A DNA stretch of 18,328 nucleotides, from contig JAKAQB010000067.1 in NCBI GenBank assembly GCA_021811865.1, positions 1-18,328 on the forward strand, given 5' to 3'. The notes under the pieces were generated by a model. That model worked only from the letters and a program-made list of their open reading frames with translations. It did no database searches and was not told where the DNA came from. This document shows, piece by piece, positions 1-7,136 of the stretch. The stretch's first letter is position 1; each line of letters begins with the position of its first letter. This stretch comes from Actinomycetes bacterium. GTDB lineage: Bacteria; Actinomycetota; Acidimicrobiia; Acidimicrobiales; Palsa-688. The translations under genes and the position numbers were made by a program.

Positions 1-10
1 CGCAGCTCCG

Positions 11-1000
11 GTGTCGCACCTGGCCGGTCCCGATCCTGCGTCGGTTGTCGCCGGGCGCGACGAGGGTGACGATCGGCTGACCGTTCCCGGCTCGCTCGGG
101 GTGCTCGACGTCGTCGTGAACCGGGTCCTCGCGCTGCGGCCGGAACCGCCGACGTCGGGGACGCTCGTGGTCGCGGCCGGCGACCACCCGGTGACGAGGC
201 ACGGGGTGTCGGCCTTCTCCCCGTCAGTCACGGGCGAAGTCTTGGCGGCCACTCGAGCCGGCGTGTCGCTCGGCGCGGTGACGGCACGCGAGGTCGGTCT
301 GGCCGTCGAAGCGGTGCACGCTGTCGCCACCCGCCAGATCGGCGACATGGTCGCCGCCGACGCACTTGACCCCGTCGACGTCGAGATCCTCTTCCGCTCG
401 GGAGAGGAGATCGGGCGACGGTTGGGGGAGGACGGGCTCGTCTGCCTCGGGGAGGTCGGTATCGGCAATACGACCGTGGCCGCCGCCCTGGCGTGCGCCT
501 TGCTGGGGATGGGCGTGGACGAAGCCGTCGGTCTGGGTGCGGCAGCAGACTCCGCCATCGTTCGGCGGAAGCGGTCCGTCGTCGCGGCCGCGCTGAAGCG
601 GGCCCGCGCCACGCACGGCAAGCGGCTCTGTCAACCGGAGGTGGCCCTCGCCGCGGTGGGCGGTCCCGAGATCGTGTTCCTCGCCGGACTGACGTTGGCC
701 GCCGCCGGAGCTCGGGCACCCGTGGTCCTCGACGGCTTGGTCACGTCTCTCGCTGCGCTGGTGGCCGTGCGCATCGAACCTGCGGTCCAGAGCGCCTTGG
801 TTGCAGGCCAGCGCAGCCGAGAGCTGGCCCACGGCCGCGTACTGTCGGAGCTCGGCCTCGAACCGCTGCTGCAGCTCCGTCTGCGCGCTGGAGAGGGCGT
901 CGGTGCGTGCCTCGCCGGCCAGATGGTGTTGGCGGCCGTACGCTCGCGCCAGGCGACGGTCACGGTCGCGGAGCAGTGCGCCGAGACCGACCGTCGTTGA
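11..1000 (+). CDS. cobT: Nicotinate-nucleotide--dimethylbenzimidazole phosphoribosyltransferase, possibly 5'-truncated
   Basis: This family transfers phosphoribose from nicotinate mononucleotide to 5,6-dimethylbenzimidazole, giving alpha-ribazole phosphate, the activated lower ligand of B12. Visible family marks are PGSLG near residue 26, AGDHP near 56, the glycine-rich GEVGIGNTT at 147-155, VVLDGLVTS near 238, and AGEGVGA near 293 containing the probable catalytic glutamate (E295). From the GTG at 11 the protein has 329 residues, somewhat under the roughly 350 usual in the family; the shortfall is at the N-terminus, before PGSLG. The frame stays open to the window edge, so the true start may lie outside. 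It is convergent with the minus-strand operon, separated by about 80 bp. Function is confident; the start is not. Confidence 0.93.
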   Translation: MSHLAGPDPASVVAGRDEGDDRLTVPGSLGVLDVVVNRVLALRPEPPTSGTLVVAAGDHPVTRHGVSAFSPSVTGEVLAATRAGVSLGAVTAREVGLAVEAVHAVATRQIGDMVAADALDPVDVEILFRSGEEIGRRLGEDGLVCLGEVGIGNTTVAAALACALLGMGVDEAVGLGAAADSAIVRRKRSVVAAALKRARATHGKRLCQPEVALAAVGGPEIVFLAGLTLAAAGARAPVVLDGLVTSLAALVAVRIEPAVQSALVAGQRSRELAHGRVLSELGLEPLLQLRLRAGEGVGACLAGQMVLAAVRSRQATVTVAEQCAETDRR

Positions 1001-1002
1001 GC

Positions 1003-1081
1003 GCACCGGCTGCGTGCTGCGACCCAGGGGTAGGTGTCCATCAGCTCCTCACCGTTTCCTGGCTGCAGGTCCCGCCGGTGC
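1003..1081. repeat. Imperfect long inverted repeat in the convergent gap, possible bidirectional terminator
   Basis: The whole gap between the stop codons of cobT and the phosphatase can fold on itself. GCACCGGC (1003-1010) pairs perfectly with GCCGGTGC (1074-1081), CTGC (1017-1020) with GCAG (1065-1068), and CCAGG (1024-1028) with CCTGG (1058-1062), leaving an apical loop of 29 nt. No T-run follows on either strand, so it is not a classical intrinsic terminator. A role in ending both convergent transcripts is inferred from position only. Confidence 0.4.
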
Positions 1082-1082
1082 T

Positions 1083-1678
1083 TCAAACGCCAGCCAGCGG
1101 CGGGCCTTCCAGCGGCCGGATTCGGCAACGGCAAGGCCCGTCGAGTGCGATAACCGCTCCGTTCGGCACCGGGATCGAGGCGTCGAACGCCGCGGCGATC
1201 CCCGTGACATGGGCCAGTAGGCAGCGGATCGTGTTCCCGTGGGTCACGACCACGGCCACCTCCGTCGGGTCCAGGTCATGGAGCGCGGCAGCTACTCGTT
1301 CAGCCACCTGGTGTGCCCATTCACCTCCGCCGATCCGCGTATCCGGGCCGGCCCGGTTACCGGCCAGCTCGGCGTCAGTCTCCCCGTACCCCAGCCCTTC
1401 GAGCCGTCCGAGGCACTGCTCACGCCAGCGCCCATCCACGTGGATCGGGGCGTCACGGCACCGGCAACGATCTGTGCGGTCTGGACCGCCCGGACCAGGT
1501 CGCTGGCGATCACGGAGCGAACCGGCTGACTGTTCAGCTCGACGTCGGCGCGGATCGCTTGTGCCGCGGCGAACGCCTGCCGCCGCCCGAGATCGGTCAG
1601 CGGCGGGTGGGGGATCTGCCCTTGGGTCCGGCGCAGGAGGTTGCATTCCGACTGGCCGTGGCGGACCAGATAGATCAT
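1083..1678 (-). pseudogene. Histidine phosphatase, alpha-ribazole phosphatase-like, with a 1-bp frameshift
   Basis: This is a phosphoglycerate-mutase-fold phosphatase split over two frames. The first frame starts at ATG 1678 and carries the N-terminal phosphohistidine motif (LVRHGQ, His7). The second frame carries the acid/base region (RWREQC) and the second catalytic histidine (VVVTHGNT, about residue 147). The frames join at a run of four G on the + strand (1447-1450): adding one base restores a continuous 198-residue protein, the normal size for CobC-type enzymes that dephosphorylate alpha-ribazole phosphate. The first frame alone ends at 1292 with unrelated residues. The start overlaps the cobF stop by 4 bp (ATGA), so it is the last gene of the minus operon. 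It may be a recent mutation or a homopolymer sequencing error. Family assignment is firm; the exact substrate is inferred from context. Confidence 0.82.
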
Positions 1679-2439
1679 CGGTGCGGGATGTCCCGGCGGA
1701 GTAGGTAGGTGTCCATCACCCATCCTCGATGGGACCGGATCTCGGCCCGCCGGGCCACGATCGCGTCCGCCACCTCTCCCAGCTCGCCCGAGACGATCGC
1801 CTGGTCGGGGCCGCCCAGGTCCGCACCCCAGTAGATGAGAACGCCGTCAGGATCGACGTGGCGGAACGAGCAATGGCCGTCGAGCATGACGACCACGTCG
1901 TGGCAGCCCGAAGGGAACCCCTCCTCAGCCAACCGCCGCCCGGTCGTCACCTGGAGCGGCCGCCCGACCCGGGTGAGCGAGATCCGGTGAGCGGCGGCCA
2001 GCATCTGGATACTGCTGATCCCCGGCACCACCTCCACCTCGAGGCGTCCCGTCGTCCGGCCGGCGTCAAGCACTCGGAGGGTGCTGTCGTAGAAGGCGGG
2101 ATCACCCCACGCCAGAATCCCTGCGGTCTGGCCGGGCTCCAGGTGGGCTTCCATGGTGTCGAGCAGGACCTCACTCCGGGCGGCAGTCCAGTCCTGCACC
2201 GCCCGGGCGTACGCTGTCGTTGAGCGATCTCGCGGCGGGTCGGGAACCGTGACGAAGCGGTAGTCGCCGGTGCCGATCACCGCCCTGCACAGGTCCCGGC
2301 GCAGTTCCACCAGCTCGTCGGCCGCGGACGCCTTCTCGAGGACGAAGAACACGTCGACGCTTCGTAGTGCGTCCACCGCTTGTTGGGTCAGGTGACGGGG
2401 GCTCCCCATGCCCACGCCGATCACCTTGACCATCCTCAT
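1675..2439 (-). CDS. cobF: Precorrin-6A synthase (deacetylating)
   Basis: CobF methylates C1 of precorrin-5 using S-adenosylmethionine and releases the acetyl group, forming precorrin-6A; it is specific to the aerobic pathway. The 254-residue protein shows the tetrapyrrole methyltransferase fold: an N-terminal VIGVGMGSP loop, WGDPAFYDST in the middle, VVPGISSIQ, and CobF-specific stretches such as TTGRRLAEEGFPS, VVMLDG and the C-terminal WVMDTYLLRR. The ATG at 2439 was chosen because it overlaps the cobE stop as ATGA; a second ATG at 2433 is possible. The 3' end overlaps the phosphatase start by 4 bp. An upstream in-frame extension to 2715 exists but runs antisense-like through cobE with no family similarity. 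Confidence 0.96.
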   Translation of the reverse strand: MRMVKVIGVGMGSPRHLTQQAVDALRSVDVFFVLEKASAADELVELRRDLCRAVIGTGDYRFVTVPDPPRDRSTTAYARAVQDWTAARSEVLLDTMEAHLEPGQTAGILAWGDPAFYDSTLRVLDAGRTTGRLEVEVVPGISSIQMLAAAHRISLTRVGRPLQVTTGRRLAEEGFPSGCHDVVVMLDGHCSFRHVDPDGVLIYWGADLGGPDQAIVSGELGEVADAIVARRAEIRSHRGWVMDTYLLRRDIPHR

Positions 2440-2801
2440 CGCTGCTCGCGGACCGCAGCAGCAACCGTCACGTGACGACCGACACGCTTCGGGACCACGA
2501 TGCGACTGCCGGTTCCGGCCGCGAGCAGTGCCGCCGCTTCTGCCACCGGCGGGGCGAGCAGTCGTCGTGCAACCGGGCTCGGGCGGCTCGGCACGGCAAC
2601 GGCCTCCAGGTCGGAGCAGTCGAAGCCGACCAACCTCGCGCCGAGTTGGACCAGTCGCTGGTCGTCCACCAGCCGCCGGGTCGTTCCCACCGCGGCCACC
2701 TCGTTCCATGTCCATCCGGCCTCGGCCAGCACGATGCTCAGGATCTCTTGGAGATCGGTGAGCCGAGCGGACGAGGAAATGCCCACGCCGAGGGCGAACA
2801 T
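2436..2801 (-). CDS. cobE: CobE/CbiG C-terminal domain protein
   Basis: This small protein of 121 residues corresponds to the CobE / CbiG C-terminal family. In anaerobic-pathway CbiG the equivalent domain is joined to a lactone-opening domain; stand-alone CobE occurs in aerobic clusters, where its role is not fully settled. Visible features are the N-terminal LGVGISSSA strand-loop, the EILSIVLAEAGW helix, AAVGTTRRLVDD, and the C-terminal SPVARRLLAPPVAEAAAL followed by a VVPKR strand. The N-terminal CbiG domain is absent, which fits a CobG-type pathway. The ATG at 2801 lies 1 bp after the cobL stop, and its own stop overlaps cobF by 4 bp. Longer in-frame starts reach back into cobL and lack similarity. 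Confidence 0.88.
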   Translation of the reverse strand: MFALGVGISSSARLTDLQEILSIVLAEAGWTWNEVAAVGTTRRLVDDQRLVQLGARLVGFDCSDLEAVAVPSRPSPVARRLLAPPVAEAAALLAAGTGSRIVVPKRVGRHVTVAAAVREQR

Positions 2802-2802
2802 C

Positions 2803-4047
2803 TCAGGTCTCGGGGCCCCAGCAGACGAACACCGGGTTCTCGGCGCGCAGGCGTACGCCCAGGCCGCCCGTCGACACCCCCCGGCTGACCGACAGCTCGA
2901 CCACGTTGCCGAGCATGGCCGCAGCGGCCACGGCCCGGTCGACGATGGCATACGTGGCGACCACGACGCCGGTGGGCCGCAATCGCCCGAGGACGGCGGC
3001 GAGGACCTCGGTCCCCCCACCCCCGACGAAGACGCGGTCGGGGGTGGGCAGTTCGACCAGCGCGTCCGGCGCCGCTCCCTCGGCCACGGTGACGTTGACG
3101 CGGTGGCGGGCGGCGTTGGAGCGGATCCTTGCCACCTGGGCCGGGTCGCGCTCGACGGCGAAGACGTCGAGGCCGGGGCGGAGCCGACCGCACTCGATCC
3201 CGACCGAGCCGCTGCCGGCCCCGACGTCCCACAGCACCCCGAAAGGTGGGAGATCGAGCTTCCCGAGCGCCACGGCGCGCACCTCGGCCTTGGTGATCAT
3301 CCCGTCTCGGTGGTCGAACTCGGCCCCCGCCAGCCCCCACGCGAGGCTGGGCGTCTCTGGCCGGGCGGTCCGGCCGGTCAGGACCAGCACGGACATGGGG
3401 TCGAAGCTTCCCTTGGCGATGGCCGCCAGATCGGAGGCGGTCACGACCTCGCCTTCCTCCCCGAGGCAAGACGCGACCGCAGCGGTCATGGCGCGTCCTG
3501 CTGGCTCGCCCGCGGCAATCAGTGCCTCGGCGACGACCTGCGGCGGGTTGTCCGGAGAGGCGAGGACGGCGACCGACGGTTGCGGCGACGACCGCACCGC
3601 CGCCACGGCGTCGGCGAGCGGGCGGCCGTGGGCAGAGACGACGGACGCGTCGTCCCAGCTGAGACCCAGTCGGGCGAAAGCGAGGGAGACCGCGCTGGGT
3701 GCCGGGTGCACCCGAAGGAGATCGTTTCCCACCCGTGTGGCCAGCAGTCTGACGATGCCGAAAAAGCCGGGGTCGCCGGAGGCCAGGACGCTGACCGCCC
3801 GGCCGCCCCTCGAAGCGTCCTCGACGCGACCGAGGACCTCGTCGAGGGGGCCAGCGAGGACGACGGTGTCGGCCTCGGGTCGGCGCAGGGCCGCCGTCTG
3901 GGAGAGCTGGCGCGACGAGCCGACGACAACGTCGGCACTGGCCAGGGCCTCGACGGCTCCGGGACCGTAGGGATGGCCGCCGTGCACGCCGACCACGGCG
4001 ATCGGTATCGGGTCGTGGCCGGGCGCCGCCGTGGCCGCGACAGTCAT
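2803..4047 (-). CDS. cobL: Precorrin-6Y C5,15-methyltransferase (decarboxylating), CbiE-CbiT fusion
   Basis: CobL methylates C5 and C15 of precorrin-6Y (dihydro-precorrin-6) and decarboxylates the C12 acetate chain, giving precorrin-8X. The 414-residue protein has two domains. Residues about 14-225 are CbiE-like (VVGVHGG, SGDPGFFGI at 90-98, LASPDNPPQ near 162). Residues about 235-410 are CbiT-like, a class I methyltransferase with MITKAEVRA near 250, the SAM-binding DVGAGSGSVGIE at 274-285, AVERDP at 297-302 and DRVFVGGGG at 337-345. Both domains look intact. The ATG at 4047 overlaps the cobM stop (ATGA); cobE starts 1 bp after the cobL stop. The family's usual length is about 400 residues. 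Confidence 0.96.
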   Translation of the reverse strand: MTVAATAAPGHDPIPIAVVGVHGGHPYGPGAVEALASADVVVGSSRQLSQTAALRRPEADTVVLAGPLDEVLGRVEDASRGGRAVSVLASGDPGFFGIVRLLATRVGNDLLRVHPAPSAVSLAFARLGLSWDDASVVSAHGRPLADAVAAVRSSPQPSVAVLASPDNPPQVVAEALIAAGEPAGRAMTAAVASCLGEEGEVVTASDLAAIAKGSFDPMSVLVLTGRTARPETPSLAWGLAGAEFDHRDGMITKAEVRAVALGKLDLPPFGVLWDVGAGSGSVGIECGRLRPGLDVFAVERDPAQVARIRSNAARHRVNVTVAEGAAPDALVELPTPDRVFVGGGGTEVLAAVLGRLRPTGVVVATYAIVDRAVAAAAMLGNVVELSVSRGVSTGGLGVRLRAENPVFVCWGPET

Positions 4048-4808
4048 CGCGCCGGCCGGAAGGCGTGGCCGAAGGAAGCGGAGTACACGTGGCTGACCGC
4101 GGGGACGTCGACGTCGGCCAGGGCGTCCCCGACCAGGATCATCACGCTGGTGCGCTTCCCCAGCGCGGAGAGGTCGTCGGCCAGGCGGCCGAGGGTGGAA
4201 CGGCGGACGATCTCGTCCGGCCAGCTCACCTTGTACCCGATGACGACGGGCGTCGCGGCGGTGTACGCCGAGCCTTCGCACAACAGCTCGTCTGCCAGCG
4301 CCTCGGGGTCGCCGGCCGACAGGTACAGCGCCATGGTGGCACCTCGGCGGGCCAGGGCAGCCACCGATTCGTGGTCGGGGACCGACGCCGCCGTCCGCCG
4401 GGCGAGACGCGAGAGCACCACGGTCTGCGCCACCCCGGGGACCGTCAGCTCCCGGCCCGCGGCGGCGGCGGTGGCGGACACCGAAGACACCCCGGGCACG
4501 ATCTCGTAGGGCCGTCCGTTCGCCCGGCACCAGTCGATCTGCTCGGCGACGGCGCTGTAGAGGGTCGGATCACCGGAATGGAGCCTGACGACGGCGGCCT
4601 CGGGGTGGGCGGCGAAGACCCCGACGATCTCGTCGAGCGTCATGCGCGACGAGTCGTAGAGGACGACCCCCGGCCGGCAACGGTCCACCAGGGACGCCGC
4701 CACCAGCGAGCCGGCCCACACGACCACGTCTGCTTGGGCGAGACGGTCCGCGCCGCGGATCGTGATCAGGTCTGGAGCCCCTGGCCCCGCACCGACGAAG
4801 GAGATCAC
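4044..4808 (-). CDS. cobM: Precorrin-4 C11-methyltransferase
   Basis: CobM adds the C11 methyl group to precorrin-4 to form precorrin-5, using S-adenosylmethionine. The 254-residue protein opens directly with the SAM-loop strand ISFVGAGPGAPDLIT and continues with VWAGSLV near 30, YDSSRMTLDEI near 51, the SGDPTLYSA loop at 78-86, IVPGVSSVSATAAAAGREL near 103 and VVIGYKVSWPDE near 188, all typical of CobM/CbiF. The GTG at 4808 was chosen because it forms a GTGA overlap with the preceding gene's stop and places the family's first strand at the N-terminus. Its stop overlaps cobL by 4 bp. Confidence 0.96.
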   Translation of the reverse strand: MISFVGAGPGAPDLITIRGADRLAQADVVVWAGSLVAASLVDRCRPGVVLYDSSRMTLDEIVGVFAAHPEAAVVRLHSGDPTLYSAVAEQIDWCRANGRPYEIVPGVSSVSATAAAAGRELTVPGVAQTVVLSRLARRTAASVPDHESVAALARRGATMALYLSAGDPEALADELLCEGSAYTAATPVVIGYKVSWPDEIVRRSTLGRLADDLSALGKRTSVMILVGDALADVDVPAVSHVYSASFGHAFRPAR

Positions 4809-5707
4809 GCGCCACACCCCCGCGCGGCCGGCGACCTGCGGGCCGGCACGATGGCGGTGGCCAGGTAGGAGCCGGGGCCGGTGGCCAGATCGGCGAGGGC
4901 CAGGCAACGCTCTCCGGGCTGTCCCAGCAGCTCGCCGGCCACCGCGGCGCCGAGCCGGCCACGGCGTGCCAGCGACGCGGCGACCGCCGGCAGCTCCCGC
5001 CCGCCCTTGTAGATGACCACGGTCGTGTCGTCATGGTCGAAGAGGGAGTCCAGTTCGGCGGGGTCGTCACCGAGGATCGCCACCGTGACCCGCTCGTCGC
5101 CCTGGGCGACGGTCGTCGACGTCGCCGCCGCCAGCTGCTGGAAGGGGAGGATGCCGGGTTCCGCCTCGACAACCGCCCCGGGCGCCAGCGCCTGCACGGC
5201 TTCGGCCAGCGCGGGGAACGACGAGTAGAGGTGCGGGTCGCCAAGCGTGGCGAAGGCGACCAGCTCCCCCTGGTCGAGGAGCACAGCGATCCGCTCGGCG
5301 GCAGCGGCCAGGGTCCGGCGCCTGGCTCGGGCGTCAGGACCGACGTGGAGCACCACTCGCTCGACGGCCACCCCCGGCGCCGCGGCGTGGACGACCGCCT
5401 CTGCCCTTCCGGTCGCGTCGTCCGAGATGGACCCGGCGAGCACGCGATCGGCGGCCAGGAGGATCCGGCGGGCCCGACCGGTGAGGAGCTCGGGATCACC
5501 GGGGCCGACGCCGACCCCCACGAGGCACGGTCCGCCAGGGATGGGGCGGCGGGACCGCCGCTCGCTGGTGGGGGCAGGGCCGGCGGAGCGGACGAAGGCC
5601 TCGAGCGCGAGGCGGATGGTGCCGGCCTCGGAGCGACCTGAGCGGGCCGCAGCGACCGAGAGCGCAGCTTTCAGGTCGTCGGAGAGGTAGACCGACGTCT
5701 TGCGCAT
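4805..5707 (-). CDS. Ribbon-helix-helix (CopG-type) domain fused to a CobI-like methyltransferase
   Basis: This 300-residue protein joins two families in one frame. Residues 2-8 (RKTSVYL) form the basic beta-strand of a ribbon-helix-helix DNA-binding domain, followed by helix A (SDDLKAALSVAAAR) and, after SGRSEA, helix B to about residue 41. A proline- and arginine-rich linker follows (43-59). Residues 61-290 are a tetrapyrrole methyltransferase of the CobI/CbiL type: [14 protein letters not shown] at 63-76, ATLGDPHLYSS at 153-163, AEPGILPFQQLAAA at 182-195, and VVIYKGGRELPAV near 230. The SAM-binding loops look intact, but the usual CobI EGDP is LGDP and the VPG loop is EPG. A canonical cobI exists at 9606. 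ATG 5707 has GAGG about 7 nt upstream; an internal GTG at 5521 could start the methyltransferase alone. It may be a second precorrin-2 C20-methyltransferase, a regulator, or both. Confidence 0.85.
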   Translation of the reverse strand: MRKTSVYLSDDLKAALSVAAARSGRSEAGTIRLALEAFVRSAGPAPTSERRSRRPIPGGPCLVGVGVGPGDPELLTGRARRILLAADRVLAGSISDDATGRAEAVVHAAAPGVAVERVVLHVGPDARARRRTLAAAAERIAVLLDQGELVAFATLGDPHLYSSFPALAEAVQALAPGAVVEAEPGILPFQQLAAATSTTVAQGDERVTVAILGDDPAELDSLFDHDDTTVVIYKGGRELPAVAASLARRGRLGAAVAGELLGQPGERCLALADLATGPGSYLATAIVPARRSPAARGCGA

Positions 5708-5719
5708 CGTGGACCTCGA

Positions 5720-5742
5720 CCGGCCGGCGCCCCTCCGGCCGG
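5720..5742. repeat. GC-rich inverted repeat upstream of the RHH-CobI fusion gene
   Basis: CCGGCCGG (5720-5727) and CCGGCCGG (5735-5742) form an 8-bp perfect stem around a 7-nt loop, in the 43-bp gap between the cobB stop and the ATG of the fusion gene. All other junctions in this operon are overlaps or 1 bp. It could be an operator for a ribbon-helix-helix protein, an RNA hairpin that tunes expression, or chance in very GC-rich DNA. Confidence 0.4.
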
Positions 5743-5750
5743 CCGTGCGC

Positions 5751-7136
5751 TCATCGGGTGCCACGGCCGGCGGCACCGGGCACGGCGAGCGGCGACCGAG
5801 CCGCCGTGGAGACGAACGCCTCGGCGAGGGTCGGGTCCGACGCCAGGTGGACATGCAGGTAGGAGGCGAGGAGGTGCGGAGCGGCGAACCCGCCGGTCGT
5901 CGTCCCGTGCCGGCCAGCGAGGACCAGAGCGTCGCCGCCCGGGTCGGTGGCCGAGTAGTGGAACTCGTGGCCCCGGACCTGGGTCCCCGCCGGCCCCAGT
6001 GGCGACGGGCCCGTCGTCGTCGCCGACCGGTAGGCGAGGACGCGCCCGCCGCCCATGGTCGCGTCGGCGTCCACCACCCCGGCCATGGCGGACCCGTCGA
6101 GCCTGCGGGTCAGCCACAACAGCCCTCCGCACTCGGCCCAGATCACGCCGCCCCGGCGGTGGTGGTCGGCTACGGACCGCAGCATCGGCTCGTTGGCGGC
6201 CAGGGCGTCCGCGTACACTTCGGGGAAGCCGCCGCCGGCGAGCACGGCGGACGTCTGTGCCGGCAGACCCTCGTCGACGCAGGGGTCGAAGGTGACCACC
6301 TCCGCCCCGGCGGCACCGAGCGCCTCGAGGTTGTCCGGGTACGAGAAGCTGAAGGCCGGGCCGGCGGCGACCGCCACAAGGGGCCGAGCATGATCGCCGA
6401 CGACCTGTCTGGGCCGGGCCAGCGATGCCGTGGGAACGGAGGGAGCAGAACGAGCCAGGCGCATCAGCCCGTCGAGGTCGCAGCCCGCCGAGATGGACAC
6501 GGCCAGGCGATCGAGTGCCTGGCGGACGCCGGAGGGATCCTCGGCGACCGGCTGCAACCCCAGGTGACGGCTGCGCCACCGCATGGCGTCATCACGTCGC
6601 AGGACCCCGTAGACGGGCACGCCGGCGTCGGCGAGTGCAGCGCGCAGCATCGCCTCGTGGTTGTCGCTGCCCACCAGGTTGAGGACCACCCCGGCGACGC
6701 GCACCTCGGGGTCCCAGGTGCGAAAGCCGTGGACGACAGCAGCGACCGATTGGCTCGTGGACGCGGCGTCGACGACGAGGACCACCGGGGCGTCGAGGCG
6801 CTTGGCCACCTCGGCCGTCGACGACGGGGTGCCGTCGGCGGCGCCGTCGAAGAGGCCCATGACCCCTTCGACCACCAGGACGTCGGCGCCCTCTGCGGCC
6901 CTGGCCGCCAGCGGGCCCATCAGCTCCGCACCGCACATCCACGGGTCGAGGTTGCGCCCCGGCCGGCCGGTCGCCACCGAGTGGTAGCCCGGGTCGATGA
7001 AGTCCGGCCCGACCTTGGCCGCCGCCACCCACCATCCCCGCTGCCGGAACGCCGCCATCAGGCCCGAAGCGACCGTGGTCTTGCCCGCCCCCGAGCGAGT
7101 GCCGGCCACGACCAGGCGCGGGCCGAGGGCGGTCAA
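5751..7136 (-). CDS. cobB: Hydrogenobyrinic acid a,c-diamide synthase (glutamine-hydrolysing)
   Basis: CobB amidates the a and c side chains of hydrogenobyrinic acid, using ATP and ammonia from glutamine. The 461-residue protein has an N-terminal dethiobiotin-synthetase-like ATPase with the P-loop GTRSGAGKT at 12-20, KVGPDFIDPGYH at 41-52 and VVEGVMGLFDG at 88-98, then a class I glutamine amidotransferase domain from about 250 with the nucleophile Cys336 in AECGGLLWL and a late histidine in SYLHVH near 428. The TTG at 7136 was chosen since it overlaps the cobO stop (TTGA) and leaves the P-loop 11 residues in, as is usual; a GTG a few codons later is an alternative. The presence of CobG and CobN argues for hydrogenobyrinate rather than cobyrinate as substrate. 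Confidence 0.95.
   Translation of the reverse strand: MTALGPRLVVAGTRSGAGKTTVASGLMAAFRQRGWWVAAAKVGPDFIDPGYHSVATGRPGRNLDPWMCGAELMGPLAARAAEGADVLVVEGVMGLFDGAADGTPSSTAEVAKRLDAPVVLVVDAASTSQSVAAVVHGFRTWDPEVRVAGVVLNLVGSDNHEAMLRAALADAGVPVYGVLRRDDAMRWRSRHLGLQPVAEDPSGVRQALDRLAVSISAGCDLDGLMRLARSAPSVPTASLARPRQVVGDHARPLVAVAAGPAFSFSYPDNLEALGAAGAEVVTFDPCVDEGLPAQTSAVLAGGGFPEVYADALAANEPMLRSVADHHRRGGVIWAECGGLLWLTRRLDGSAMAGVVDADATMGGGRVLAYRSATTTGPSPLGPAGTQVRGHEFHYSATDPGGDALVLAGRHGTTTGGFAAPHLLASYLHVHLASDPTLAEAFVSTAARSPLAVPGAAGRGTR

Noticed and set aside
493..1704. A 403-codon plus-strand open frame spanning cobT and the phosphatase.
   Set aside because: It is out of frame with cobT, antisense to the phosphatase, compositionally arginine-rich and shows no family similarity.
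1030..1718. A 14-bp exact direct repeat (1030-1043 and 1705-1718), the second copy inside the end of cobF, suggesting a duplicated cobF remnant in the convergent gap.
   Set aside because: Only four residues (MDTY) match in translation, flanking sequence does not align, and a 14-bp match is expected about once by chance in a window of this size and base bias.
2500..4509. A 669-codon plus-strand open frame opposite cobE, cobL and cobM.
   Set aside because: The translation is arginine-, glycine- and proline-rich without motifs, and the minus strand carries three clear cob genes with coupled starts.
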